DNA of 46,704 nucleotides from assembly GCA_910577645.1 (NCBI GenBank), contig CAJTOL010000025.1, positions 1 through 46,704 of the forward strand. The letters run 5' to 3'. Under the pieces are notes generated by a model that saw only the letters and a list, made by a program, of their open reading frames with translations, did not search any database and had not been told where the DNA came from. The DNA comes from an uncultured Lachnospiraceae bacterium (lineage in GTDB: Bacteria; Bacillota; Clostridia; Lachnospirales; Lachnospiraceae). Below, in pieces: positions 8,878 through 15,524 of this stretch (position 1 is the first letter of the stretch; the number at the start of each line of letters is the position of its first letter). A program made the position numbers and the translations under genes.

Positions 8878-8919
8878 TTTAACCAGTAAAATAAGCAAAT
8901 TGGAGAGTAAATGGTTAAA
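8878..8919. promoter_or_regulatory. Divergent half-sites TTTAACCA and TGGTTAAA
   Basis: TTTAACCA at 8878-8885 and TGGTTAAA at 8912-8919 are exact complements of each other, 26 bases apart. Each equals an extended half-site of the palindrome at 8944-8964. Together they form a cluster between two divergent sigma-54 promoters. Confidence 0.55.
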
Positions 8920-8943
8920 GTGTGCAAAAATGATTTAAACAAC

Positions 8944-8964
8944 TGGTTAAAAACCAATTAACCA
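8944..8964. promoter_or_regulatory. Palindrome TGGTTAA-N7-TTAACCA, candidate enhancer site
   Basis: A perfect 7-base inverted repeat. It sits about 150 bases upstream of the predicted malY-type gene transcription start (near 9111) and about 110-130 bases upstream of the predicted start of the divergent reductase gene, so one site could serve both promoters. The core matches the palindrome at 4906-4929. Confidence 0.62.
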
Positions 8965-9083
8965 ATAAAGAACAAATCCCGGTTTAAATTAAAAAATCAA
9001 AATAGAAAAGGGAAAACCTTCCTTATATTATAAAAATCAGGCGGAATTTATAATTTAAAAAAGTTTTCAGGACATCTGTGTAA

Positions 9084-9100
9084 TTGGCACACCCTTTGCT
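9084..9100 (+). promoter_or_regulatory. Sigma-54 promoter of the C-S lyase / symporter / glutaredoxin-like operon
   Basis: TTGGCAC-ACCCT-TTGCT matches the sigma-54 consensus TTGGCAC-N5-TTGCW at every fixed position. The expected start of transcription is near 9111, giving a leader of about 60 bases before the ATG at 9172. Confidence 0.9.
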
Positions 9101-9171
9101 ATGTATAAAAGTATAAACACAAATGAAAGCTGGCCAGCACCTGACTGTGTAAATGGATTAGGAGAGAGAGG

Positions 9172-10356
9172 ATGAAAGAAATGAAATATAATTTCGACGA
9201 AGTGATTGATCGTAGCGGCAATCGGGCAGCGAAATATGATGAGAGAATAAAGAAATTCGGAACCGCAGACGTAATTCCCCTTTGGGTTGCCGACATGGAT
9301 TTTAAGACCGCACAGCCTATCATCGACGGATTGAAGGCTAAGGCGGAAGAAGGCATCTGGGGATATACCTCTCGCCCGGACAGTTATTTTGAGGCAATTT
9401 GCAGCTGGCAGGAGCGCCGCAATGGCTGGAAGATTGACAAGAGCCTGGTAAGCTGGTCATTAGGCGTAGTTCCGGCACTGTCCGCTATTGTAAAGGTGTT
9501 CAGCCAACCTGGCGACAAGGTTATGATTCAAACCCCGGTATACTCCGAGTTCTATGATGTAACCGAAGCCTGGGGACGCCAGGTAGTGGAGAACCAGTTA
9601 GTAGAAAAGGACGGGAGCTGGACCGTAGACTTTGAGGATTTTGAGAAAAAGGCAAAGGAAGTAAAGATTTTCCTTCTATGCAGCCCTCACAATCCCTTGG
9701 GAATTGTTTGGACGAAAGAACAGCTTCAGAAAATGGCGGAAATCTGTATTGCAAACAACGTGCTGATGGTTTCCGATGAAATTCATTCTGACCTGATTTT
9801 CCACGGAAAGAAACACATTCCCACTGCTACGGTAACCGAGGAGATTGGAAAGCACATTATCAGCTGTATTTCCGGAACTAAGACCTTTAATCTGGCAGGC
9901 CTGCAGGCTTCCACTACCGTATTCCCCAATGCGGATATCAAGAAGAAATTTGATACCTTCTGGATGAATATGGATATTCACCGCAATAATGCCTTCAGCT
10001 CAGTTGCAATGGAAATCGCATTTAACCAGGGAGAGGAGTGGCTGGAGCAGCTTCTGGAATATTTAGACGGTAACTTTGAGCTTATCCGCAGCTACTGTGC
10101 AGAAAATATTCCTCAGATTAAGCCCAACATTCCGGATGCAACTTATCTGGTATGGCTGGACTGCAGGGATTTGGGAATGGACAATGAGACTCTCCGCAGG
10201 TTTATGATTGAAAAGGCCGGACTGGGGTTAAATGAAGGGTATACTTTCGGAAGAAGCTTAAGCGGTTATATGCGGTTAAATGCCGCCTGCCCCAGAAGCG
10301 TACTGGGAAAAGCCCTGGGGCAGTTAAAGGCAGCAGTTGACGCCCTGAACAAGTAA
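9172..10356 (+). CDS. MalY/PatB-type PLP-dependent C-S lyase (cystathionine beta-lyase / cysteine desulfhydrase)
   Basis: A 394-residue fold-type I PLP enzyme. MalY/PatB members cleave C-S bonds of cystathionine, cysteine or cystine, giving pyruvate, ammonia and a thiol. Family landmarks are the N-terminal MKYNFDEVIDRSG, PLWVADMDF, the Asn in SPHNPLG (174), the Asp in SDEIHSD (202), the PLP-binding Lys237 in SGTKTFNLAGLQ and a C-terminal Arg in GYMRLNAACPR. AGGAG seven bases before the ATG favours 9172 over the ATG at 9181. It is the first gene of a sigma-54-driven operon. An aminotransferase label is the usual automated alternative, but the motifs fit the lyase branch. Confidence 0.9.
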   Translation: MKEMKYNFDEVIDRSGNRAAKYDERIKKFGTADVIPLWVADMDFKTAQPIIDGLKAKAEEGIWGYTSRPDSYFEAICSWQERRNGWKIDKSLVSWSLGVVPALSAIVKVFSQPGDKVMIQTPVYSEFYDVTEAWGRQVVENQLVEKDGSWTVDFEDFEKKAKEVKIFLLCSPHNPLGIVWTKEQLQKMAEICIANNVLMVSDEIHSDLIFHGKKHIPTATVTEEIGKHIISCISGTKTFNLAGLQASTTVFPNADIKKKFDTFWMNMDIHRNNAFSSVAMEIAFNQGEEWLEQLLEYLDGNFELIRSYCAENIPQIKPNIPDATYLVWLDCRDLGMDNETLRRFMIEKAGLGLNEGYTFGRSLSGYMRLNAACPRSVLGKALGQLKAAVDALNK

Positions 10357-10400
10357 AAAGCACTCAAAGTCTTAAAAAGAAAATGTAAGGAGAGTTACAA

Positions 10401-11651
10401 ATGAACGCGAAAAAGATTTGGGACAGCTACAAGTTTCCATTGCTGTTATTAGGCGGTATTTTTGCCGGAGCAATTATCGGTATTATTTTTGGAGAAAAGG
10501 CACAGGTGCTGTCTCCTTTAGGCGATATTTTTCTGAATCTGATGTTTACTATCGTAGTGCCTATGGTATATGTTTCTATTACCACTGCTGTAGGCAATAT
10601 GGTAAATATGAAGCGCCTGGGCAAGATTTTAGGAAGTCTGGTTTTAACTTTTATTGTTACCGGAGGATTTGCGGCTGCCCTGGTTCTGGTGGTGGTAAAT
10701 GTTTGGCCGCCGGCGGCAAATACCGCTATTGAGATGGGCGAGGCAGCTATGCAGGAAAGCGCCAGCATCAGCGAGATGATCGTAAGCTCTTTAACCGTAA
10801 GCGATTTCAATGGTTTAATGAGCCGCAGCAATATGCTTCCGATTATCGTATTTGCTATTATGTCCGGCCTGGCCGTGGCCTGGTGCGGAGGCGAAGAGAG
10901 CGCGGCAGGCAAGCTGTTAAACAACTTAAATGAGATTATCATGAAAATGGTAGATATGATTATGAAGCTGGCTCCTGTTGGTTTGGGCGCGTACTTTGCA
11001 AACCTGGTAGGTGAGTTTGGTCCCCAGCTTATCGGTGATTATGGTCGTACCATGGCAGTCTACTATCCCATGTGCGCTGTTTATGTAATCGTATTCTTTC
11101 CTCTGTACAGCTATTTTGCCGCCGGTAAGCAGGGTATTTCCCGCATGATGAAGCACATTTTTAATCCGGCTGTTACCGCATTTGCAACCCAGAGCTCTGT
11201 AGCAACTTTACCGGTAAACATGGAGGCATGTAAAAAGATTGGCGTTCCGGAGGATATCAGCAACATCGTCCTTCCTATGGGCGCAACCATGCATATGGAC
11301 GGCTCTGTACTGTCTGCAATTACCAAAATTGCATTTTTATACGGTATTTTCCAGATACCCTTTACCGGAGTAGGAACTTACGCAATGGCAATCGCAGTTG
11401 CAATTTTAAGCGCATTCGTCCTGTCCGGCGCGCCTGGAGGCGGCCTGGTTGGTGAAATGCTGATTGTCAGCCTGTTTGGATTTCCGGCAGAGGCATTCCC
11501 TCTAATCGCTACCATCGGTTTCCTGGTAGACCCGGCGGCAACCTGTTTAAACGCCAGTGGCGACACCATTGCGTCCATGATCATTGCACGTTTGGTTGAA
11601 GGGAAAGACTGGCTGGAGAAAAGACTGGAATCCGGTGAAGTAGAAGCGTAG
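10401..11651 (+). CDS. Dicarboxylate/amino acid:cation symporter (DAACS family), candidate cystine/cysteine importer
   Basis: A 416-residue polytopic membrane protein of the GltP/TcyP-type sodium symporter family. Conserved transport-site segments are present: the serine motif ATQSSVATLPVNM, LPMGATMHMDGSVLSA, SGAPGGGLVGEM and NASGDTIASMIIARL. Eight transmembrane helices plus two re-entrant hairpins are expected. It is the second gene of the sigma-54 operon, 44 bases after the C-S lyase, with AAGGAGAG before the ATG. B. subtilis TcyP, from this family, imports cystine. Context makes cysteine or cystine the likely substrate here, but glutamate, aspartate or serine cannot be ruled out by reading. 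Confidence 0.9.
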   Translation: MNAKKIWDSYKFPLLLLGGIFAGAIIGIIFGEKAQVLSPLGDIFLNLMFTIVVPMVYVSITTAVGNMVNMKRLGKILGSLVLTFIVTGGFAAALVLVVVNVWPPAANTAIEMGEAAMQESASISEMIVSSLTVSDFNGLMSRSNMLPIIVFAIMSGLAVAWCGGEESAAGKLLNNLNEIIMKMVDMIMKLAPVGLGAYFANLVGEFGPQLIGDYGRTMAVYYPMCAVYVIVFFPLYSYFAAGKQGISRMMKHIFNPAVTAFATQSSVATLPVNMEACKKIGVPEDISNIVLPMGATMHMDGSVLSAITKIAFLYGIFQIPFTGVGTYAMAIAVAILSAFVLSGAPGGGLVGEMLIVSLFGFPAEAFPLIATIGFLVDPAATCLNASGDTIASMIIARLVEGKDWLEKRLESGEVEA

Positions 11652-11737
11652 TTAACTGTGCTATTGCTGGCAGCCACTTTTTAAGGGTGGCCTGTCTGTT
11701 AATAAAAAATTATGATAAGAAAAAGGAGATTGTAATT

Positions 11738-11989
11738 ATGAAAGTAACCGTAGTAGGAAGTCACTTATGTCCCGACACTTTATATGCATTAAACAAGCTG
11801 GTAGAAGCCGGTGCGGAGATTGAATTCAAAAATATGTCCGCATCCCTGCCGGATTTAAAAGTTTATCTGGCACTTCGGGACAGCGAGCCCATGTACGAGA
11901 AGGTAAAAGCCGGAGGCGGTATCGGTATCCCCTGCTTTATCTTAGAGGATGGCAGCAAGACTATGGATATTAAAGAAGTTTTAAAATAA
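11738..11989 (+). CDS. Small glutaredoxin/thioredoxin-like protein with CPDT motif
   Basis: An 83-residue protein with a compact thioredoxin fold signature: MKVTVVGSHLCPDT, a central helix, GGIGIPCFILEDG with the cis-proline, and a final helix. The redox site is C-P-D-T, a one-cysteine motif, so a monothiol mechanism or sulfur-carrier role is likely. A second Cys precedes FILEDG directly after the cis-Pro. The ATG at 11738 follows AAAAGGAG; an upstream in-frame ATG at 11687 lacks a site. As the last gene of the sigma-54 operon it probably reduces mixed disulfides or persulfides made during cysteine breakdown. That role is inferred. Confidence 0.82.
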   Translation: MKVTVVGSHLCPDTLYALNKLVEAGAEIEFKNMSASLPDLKVYLALRDSEPMYEKVKAGGGIGIPCFILEDGSKTMDIKEVLK

Positions 11990-11999
11990 GAGTATATTC

Positions 12000-12052
12000 G
12001 GGGGTGTCGCAAAATGAAAGTCTCTGGTTTCATTTTGCGGCATCCCCTTTTA
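12000..12052. terminator. Bidirectional hairpin terminator, GCAAAATGAAA family
   Basis: The left arm GGGGTGTCGCAAAATGAAA pairs with a right arm ending CGGCATCCCC and followed by TTTTAT. It sits between the convergent ends of the glutaredoxin-like gene and the 12056 minus-strand gene. The core resembles hairpins at 17779, 25003 and 35887. Confidence 0.85.
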
Positions 12053-12055
12053 TCA

Positions 12056-12547
12056 TTAGTTTGCGTCTTCTATATTTTTATCCCATTCAAAGTCATGGTC
12101 AATATAGTGAGCGATTGTGCGGGCTATAAAATTCCGTTTTCCACAACGGGAAACGGAATGGGCATTATCATGATAGTCATCGTTAGGAAGAACAAAACGG
12201 ATGGACCGCAGCTCAATATCCGTAGCCAGGGGTTGGTGGTGGGCCGGAATATTGATGGTTTTTAAACCACATTTCGTTTCATTTCCCACATCATCTATTT
12301 CGTATAGCAGAACCGCCAGGGCAATCCGCCTGCCCGGATAGACGTTTTTAAGTGTCATCCGAAGCTGGATAATATGGCCGGTGGATTCCAGATCAATATT
12401 GCCTAAGTCGTAGATAATGGAATCCTGGCATCCCCGAATACCAACTTCAGCTGTGTAAGGCATATATTCTACACACTGACGGATATCATAGTCTGTGTGG
12501 TCTTCCTCATTCGTATGGATAGTGTTATTGGATAAGTTAACTCCCAT
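12056..12547 (-). CDS. Conserved hypothetical protein, 163 aa
   Basis: I do not recognise a function. It is a soluble protein without a signal peptide. The C-terminal two-thirds reads as a beta-rich domain (IYDLGNIDLESTGHIIQLRMTLKNV, RRIALAVLLYEID, LKTINIPAH, SIRFVLPNDD) ending RNFIARTIAHYID. Domains of this general look recur in Clostridia in proteins of unknown function, by my recollection only. It has a plausible start with GGAG upstream. It is transcribed alone, convergent with the sigma-54 operon and separated from it by a bidirectional hairpin. Confidence 0.7.
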   Translation of the reverse strand: MGVNLSNNTIHTNEEDHTDYDIRQCVEYMPYTAEVGIRGCQDSIIYDLGNIDLESTGHIIQLRMTLKNVYPGRRIALAVLLYEIDDVGNETKCGLKTINIPAHHQPLATDIELRSIRFVLPNDDYHDNAHSVSRCGKRNFIARTIAHYIDHDFEWDKNIEDAN

Positions 12548-12806
12548 ATTAAAATTTCTCCATATATTTTCGGATGCTATTCCCAGGCTTATTGAAAAGC
12601 CTTAATGTATTCTATGTAAAAGGGACAAGATGGTTCCAAAGACGGCAGATGGATATTTTTAGAATGTACTTGCGGCAGTTCCCTTTTTGCAGTATTATGA
12701 CAATATACTGACATGGCTTTATTCACCAGGGAATGAAGAAGGAAAATATGTAAAAATGGCCGCAGACAAAGAGAACGGCAGAGAATTTGAATAAGCGCCA
12801 TAGAAA
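12548..12806. other. Intergenic stretch without a convincing gene
   Basis: Between two minus-strand genes. Short plus-strand reading frames occur (around 12620-12713 and 12713-12794), but each is interrupted and has no ribosome binding site. A near-palindrome CAGTAT-N9-ATACTG occurs at 12690-12711 and may be regulatory for the 12547 gene. Decayed coding DNA is possible but unproven. Confidence 0.4.
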
Positions 12807-12850
12807 AGAATCCCGGCAGATTAGGCGGATTGCCTGGTCTGCCGGTTCTA
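12807..12850 (-). terminator. Terminator of the TSCPD gene
   Basis: CCGGCAGA pairs with TCTGCCGG, with an inner AGGC/GCCT helix. On the minus strand it is followed by TTCTTTTCT. It lies about 30 bases after the TSCPD gene's stop codon. Confidence 0.75.
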
Positions 12851-12880
12851 TCGCAGAAAAATAATTCTTTTCCGGTCTTG

Positions 12881-13132
12881 TTACGCCTGCTGCGCTTTGT
12901 ACTCCTTTAATGCCCGGGCCAGCTGATCCGGACAGGAAGTAGGCCTGGGGCCGCAGTGGATGCCGTCCAGGCGGCGGATAGCCTCATCCACATCCATACC
13001 TTGAATTAAACGCGCTACGCCCTGGGTATTGCCGGAGCAGCCGCCCACAAATTCTACATGAGTGATAATATTATTTTCCACATTAAAATGGATTTCCCGG
13101 GAACAAACGTTTTGGGTTTTATAATGATTCAT
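12881..13132 (-). CDS. TSCPD domain-containing protein (TIGR03905 type)
   Basis: An 83-residue protein consisting of one TSCPD domain: the conserved cysteines occur in NVCSREI, GGCSGNTQGVARLI and HCGPRPTSCPDQLARAL. The same domain forms the C terminus of B12-dependent ribonucleotide reductases; free-standing versions have no established function but may bind metal through the cysteines. The start at 13132 follows AAAGGAGGC; a longer in-frame start at 13243 overlaps the divergent antiporter's 5' region and is less likely. Confidence 0.88.
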   Translation of the reverse strand: MNHYKTQNVCSREIHFNVENNIITHVEFVGGCSGNTQGVARLIQGMDVDEAIRRLDGIHCGPRPTSCPDQLARALKEYKAQQA

Positions 13133-13246
13133 AATACAGGTGCCTCCTTTACAAATACGATTCTTATTATAGCACGTTTTATTATAGCATGGATGGGAGG
13201 CAGAAGGAAGATAAATTTCCAAGTTTGCAGAAGGAGAAAACACACA

Positions 13247-14449
13247 ATGCTCACATCACTGGCTCTTATTTTCCTGCCAGGTCTTGCTATGGCCGCTGTC
13301 TGTCAAAGGTTGAAGCTGCCGCGAATTATCGGAATGTTAATAAGCGGAATCGTTTTAGGCCCTTATGTCCTGAATCTTCTGGATCCATCTATATTGGGAA
13401 TTTCAGCAGATTTGCGGCAGATGGCTCTGATTATTATCCTGTTAAAGGCTGGACTGTCTTTAAATCTTTCTGACTTAAAAAAGGTAGGCCGCCCCGCTGT
13501 GCTCCTGTCCTTTGTGCCGGCAAGCTTTGAAATCCTGGCTTATGTTCTGTTTGCGCCATCCCTGCTGGGAATTACCAGAGTGGAAGCCGCAGTTATGGGA
13601 GCGGTGCTGGGGGCAGTTTCCCCTGCGGTTGTCATTCCGCGGATGGTTCAGCTAATGGATGAAAAATATGGTACAGAGCAAAGTATTCCCCAAATGATTC
13701 TGGCAGGGGCGTCCTGTGATGACGTTTTTGTTATTGTCCTGTTTACCACCTTTGTCGGAATGGCTCAGGGAGGAAGGGCAAGCGCTGCAGACTTTATTAA
13801 TATTCCGGTGTCAATTCTCTTAGGCGTGGCGCTGGGGGCGGCTATGGGCTTTTTCCTGAGCCTGTTTTTTGAAACTGCTTATATAAAAGAACATTATGTA
13901 AGAAACAGTATGAAGATTATTATTGTACTTGGGGTTTCATTTTTATTAATTGCAGCGGAAGACTGGCTGGAAGGAACTCTGGCAATTTCCGGTCTTCTGG
14001 CAGTGGTCAGCATGGCCTGTATGCTGAAAATAAAAAGCAATCCATCCGTATCAAAACGTCTGTCTGAAAAGCTGGGAAAGCTTTGGCTGGCAGCAGAAGT
14101 AGTTTTGTTTGTATTAGTAGGAGCTGCAGTGGACATCCGCTATACAGTAGAAGCCGGAGCAATGGCGGCGGCAATGATTTTCCTGGCATTGGCAGTCCGG
14201 GGGATCGGTGTGGTGATTTGTATGCTGGGAACCAGGTTAAATAGAAAAGAGCGGGTTTTCTGTATTATTGCCTATCTGCCCAAAGCCACCGTCCAGGCTG
14301 CAATCGGTTCCGTTCCGCTTTCGCTGGGGCTTCCCTGCGGGAAAATTGTTCTGTCCGTTGCAGTGCTGGCCATTATAATTACAGCTCCTCTCGGGGCTCT
14401 GGGAATGGACGCAACCTACAAAAGGCTTCTGAAAAAAACGGAAACTTGA
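13247..14449 (+). CDS. Cation:proton antiporter (Na+/H+ exchanger family)
   Basis: A 400-residue membrane protein with about 11-12 hydrophobic helices. It shows the Na_H_Exchanger family pattern: LPRIIGMLISGIVLGP near the N terminus, LIIILLKAGLSLN, GAVLGAVSPAVVIPRM, and ILAGASCDDVFVIVLFTTF, where the paired Asp residues are the expected ion-binding site. A later AYLPKATVQAAIGSVPL block is also typical. It would exchange sodium or potassium for protons. The start at 13247 follows AAGGAGAA; upstream in-frame starts overlap the divergent TSCPD gene. It is probably transcribed alone. Confidence 0.88.
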   Translation: MLTSLALIFLPGLAMAAVCQRLKLPRIIGMLISGIVLGPYVLNLLDPSILGISADLRQMALIIILLKAGLSLNLSDLKKVGRPAVLLSFVPASFEILAYVLFAPSLLGITRVEAAVMGAVLGAVSPAVVIPRMVQLMDEKYGTEQSIPQMILAGASCDDVFVIVLFTTFVGMAQGGRASAADFINIPVSILLGVALGAAMGFFLSLFFETAYIKEHYVRNSMKIIIVLGVSFLLIAAEDWLEGTLAISGLLAVVSMACMLKIKSNPSVSKRLSEKLGKLWLAAEVVLFVLVGAAVDIRYTVEAGAMAAAMIFLALAVRGIGVVICMLGTRLNRKERVFCIIAYLPKATVQAAIGSVPLSLGLPCGKIVLSVAVLAIIITAPLGALGMDATYKRLLKKTET

Positions 14450-14460
14450 TAACGGGAACA

Positions 14461-14489
14461 TTGCATTTTAACCAGGAACAGGCTATAAT
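14461..14489 (+). promoter_or_regulatory. Sigma-A promoter of mtnN
   Basis: TTGCAT (14461-14466), a 17-base spacer, then TATAAT (14484-14489). The gene starts 39 bases further on. Confidence 0.82.
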
Positions 14490-14527
14490 AATGCAAAGAA
14501 AGATTTCCGCAGAAAAGGAGCAAAAGC

Positions 14528-15220
14528 ATGTTAGGAATTATTGGCGCAATGGACGAAGAAGTCCTTGAGATTAAAAATGCATTAAAAGACGTAACAGTAG
14601 AGACAGCTGCCGGTATGGAATTTTACCGGGGTAAAATAAATGAGAAAGAAGTGGTAGTAGTACGCTCTGGTATCGGCAAAGTGAACGCTGCCGTATGCAG
14701 CCAGATTCTGGTGGATAAGTTCGGGGCAGAGGCCATTGTCAATACCGGAATTGCCGGATCCTTAAAGGCAGAGATTGACATCGGCGATATTGTATTGTCC
14801 AGCGATTCTGTTCAGCATGATATGGATGCTACCGGGTTTGGATATCCCATAGGTCAGATTCCCAGAATGGAGACCTTTGCGTTTCCGGCAGACCAGAAGC
14901 TCTTAAAATTGGCAGAAAAATGCTGCAATCAGGTAAATCCGGATATTAAGACTTTTGTAGGCCGGGTGGTCAGCGGGGATCAGTTTATCTCTGATAAAGA
15001 AAAGAAGCAGCAGCTTATCGACAATTTCGACGGCTTCTGTACAGAGATGGAAGGAGCGGCAATCGCTCAGGTATGCTACTTAAATCACATTGGCTGTCTG
15101 ATTATCCGCGCTATCTCGGACAAGGCGGATGACAGCGCTACCGTAGATTATCCGGCATTTGAGGCTAAGGCCATTGAACATTCGGTAAAGCTTTTGCTGG
15201 CTATGGCGGCAGAATATTAA
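14528..15220 (+). CDS. mtnN: 5'-methylthioadenosine/S-adenosylhomocysteine nucleosidase
   Basis: A 230-residue enzyme that hydrolyses methylthioadenosine and S-adenosylhomocysteine to adenine and the thioribosyl sugars, for methyl-cycle recycling and methionine salvage. Family signatures include MLGIIGAMDEEV at the N terminus, VVVRSGIGKVNAAVC, IVNTGIAGSL, GDIVLSSDSVQHDMDATGFGY, VSGDQFISD, the substrate-binding EMEGAAIAQVC and the catalytic Asp in IRAISDKAD. Length is typical. It has its own promoter and a hairpin terminator just after the stop, so it is monocistronic. Confidence 0.96.
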   Translation: MLGIIGAMDEEVLEIKNALKDVTVETAAGMEFYRGKINEKEVVVVRSGIGKVNAAVCSQILVDKFGAEAIVNTGIAGSLKAEIDIGDIVLSSDSVQHDMDATGFGYPIGQIPRMETFAFPADQKLLKLAEKCCNQVNPDIKTFVGRVVSGDQFISDKEKKQQLIDNFDGFCTEMEGAAIAQVCYLNHIGCLIIRAISDKADDSATVDYPAFEAKAIEHSVKLLLAMAAEY

Positions 15221-15227
15221 TTGGATC

Positions 15228-15267
15228 AAAGGGTCTGGCAGGTGATAGGGTCACCGCCGGGCCTTTT
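15228..15267 (+). terminator. Terminator of mtnN
   Basis: AAAGG-TCTGGC pairs with GCCGGGCCTTT, with an inner GGTGA/TCACC helix, followed by TTTTACTGTTTCT. It begins eight bases after the mtnN stop codon. Confidence 0.72.
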
Positions 15268-15358
15268 ACTGTTTCTAAAGCCCTTAAGACTCGTTTCAAG
15301 GGAGAAAATGACGAAATATTTTAGGCGTTCTCAACTTCCCAAAACCAAAAAGCTCCGC

Positions 15359-15364
15359 TATAAT
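15359..15364 (+). promoter_or_regulatory. Possible -10 element before a structured leader
   Basis: TATAAT at 15359-15364 with only a weak -35 (TTCCCA at 15336-15341, 17-base spacing). Transcription from here would start near 15371, just before the structured stretch at 15375-15504. Confidence 0.45.
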
Positions 15365-15374
15365 GTGACTTACA

Positions 15375-15504
15375 GCAAACCCGGGTGCGGCGAAAATTTT
15401 AACGGCCGGGCAGAGTGAAAAGCAGGAATGACCGGTCTCCTGTATCTTTCACTGCCGGCAGGCGCGGACACGTGCCAAAGGAACCGGCCCACTTAGGAGT
15501 TTGC
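15375..15504 (+). ncRNA. Candidate structured leader RNA (class unknown)
   Basis: Closing helix GCAAAC (15375-15380) with GTTTGC (15499-15504). Inner helix GGCCGG (15404-15409) with CCGGCC (15484-15489). A long arm has GCA-ga-GTGAAA (15410-15420) pairing with TTTCAC-TGC (15447-15455), and CAGGA with TCCTG at its tip. A small hairpin is GGCGCG-gaca-CGTGCC (15461-15476). The GGCCGG strand could instead pair with CCGGC at 15455-15459, giving two exclusive folds. The ribosome binding site of the next gene follows directly at 15511. I match it to no known riboswitch class; a 6S-like RNA is one alternative. Confidence 0.45.
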
Positions 15505-15524
15505 GAGAAAGGGGAGCAAAATAT

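Noticed and set aside
12589..12801. A 70-codon minus-strand frame between two genes
   Set aside because: No ribosome binding site, low-complexity hydrophobic product, and no recognisable motif; treated as chance.
15221..15418. A 65-codon reading frame (TTG start) after mtnN
   Set aside because: It runs through the mtnN terminator and the structured leader, has no ribosome binding site at its start, and its composition is not protein-like. A short internal ATG at 15308 with GGGAG upstream was also considered but overlaps the promoter and RNA region.
15465..15481. A minus-strand TTGGCAC within the structured RNA region as a sigma-54 promoter
   Set aside because: The -12 box reads CGCGC instead of TTGCW and no minus-strand gene follows.
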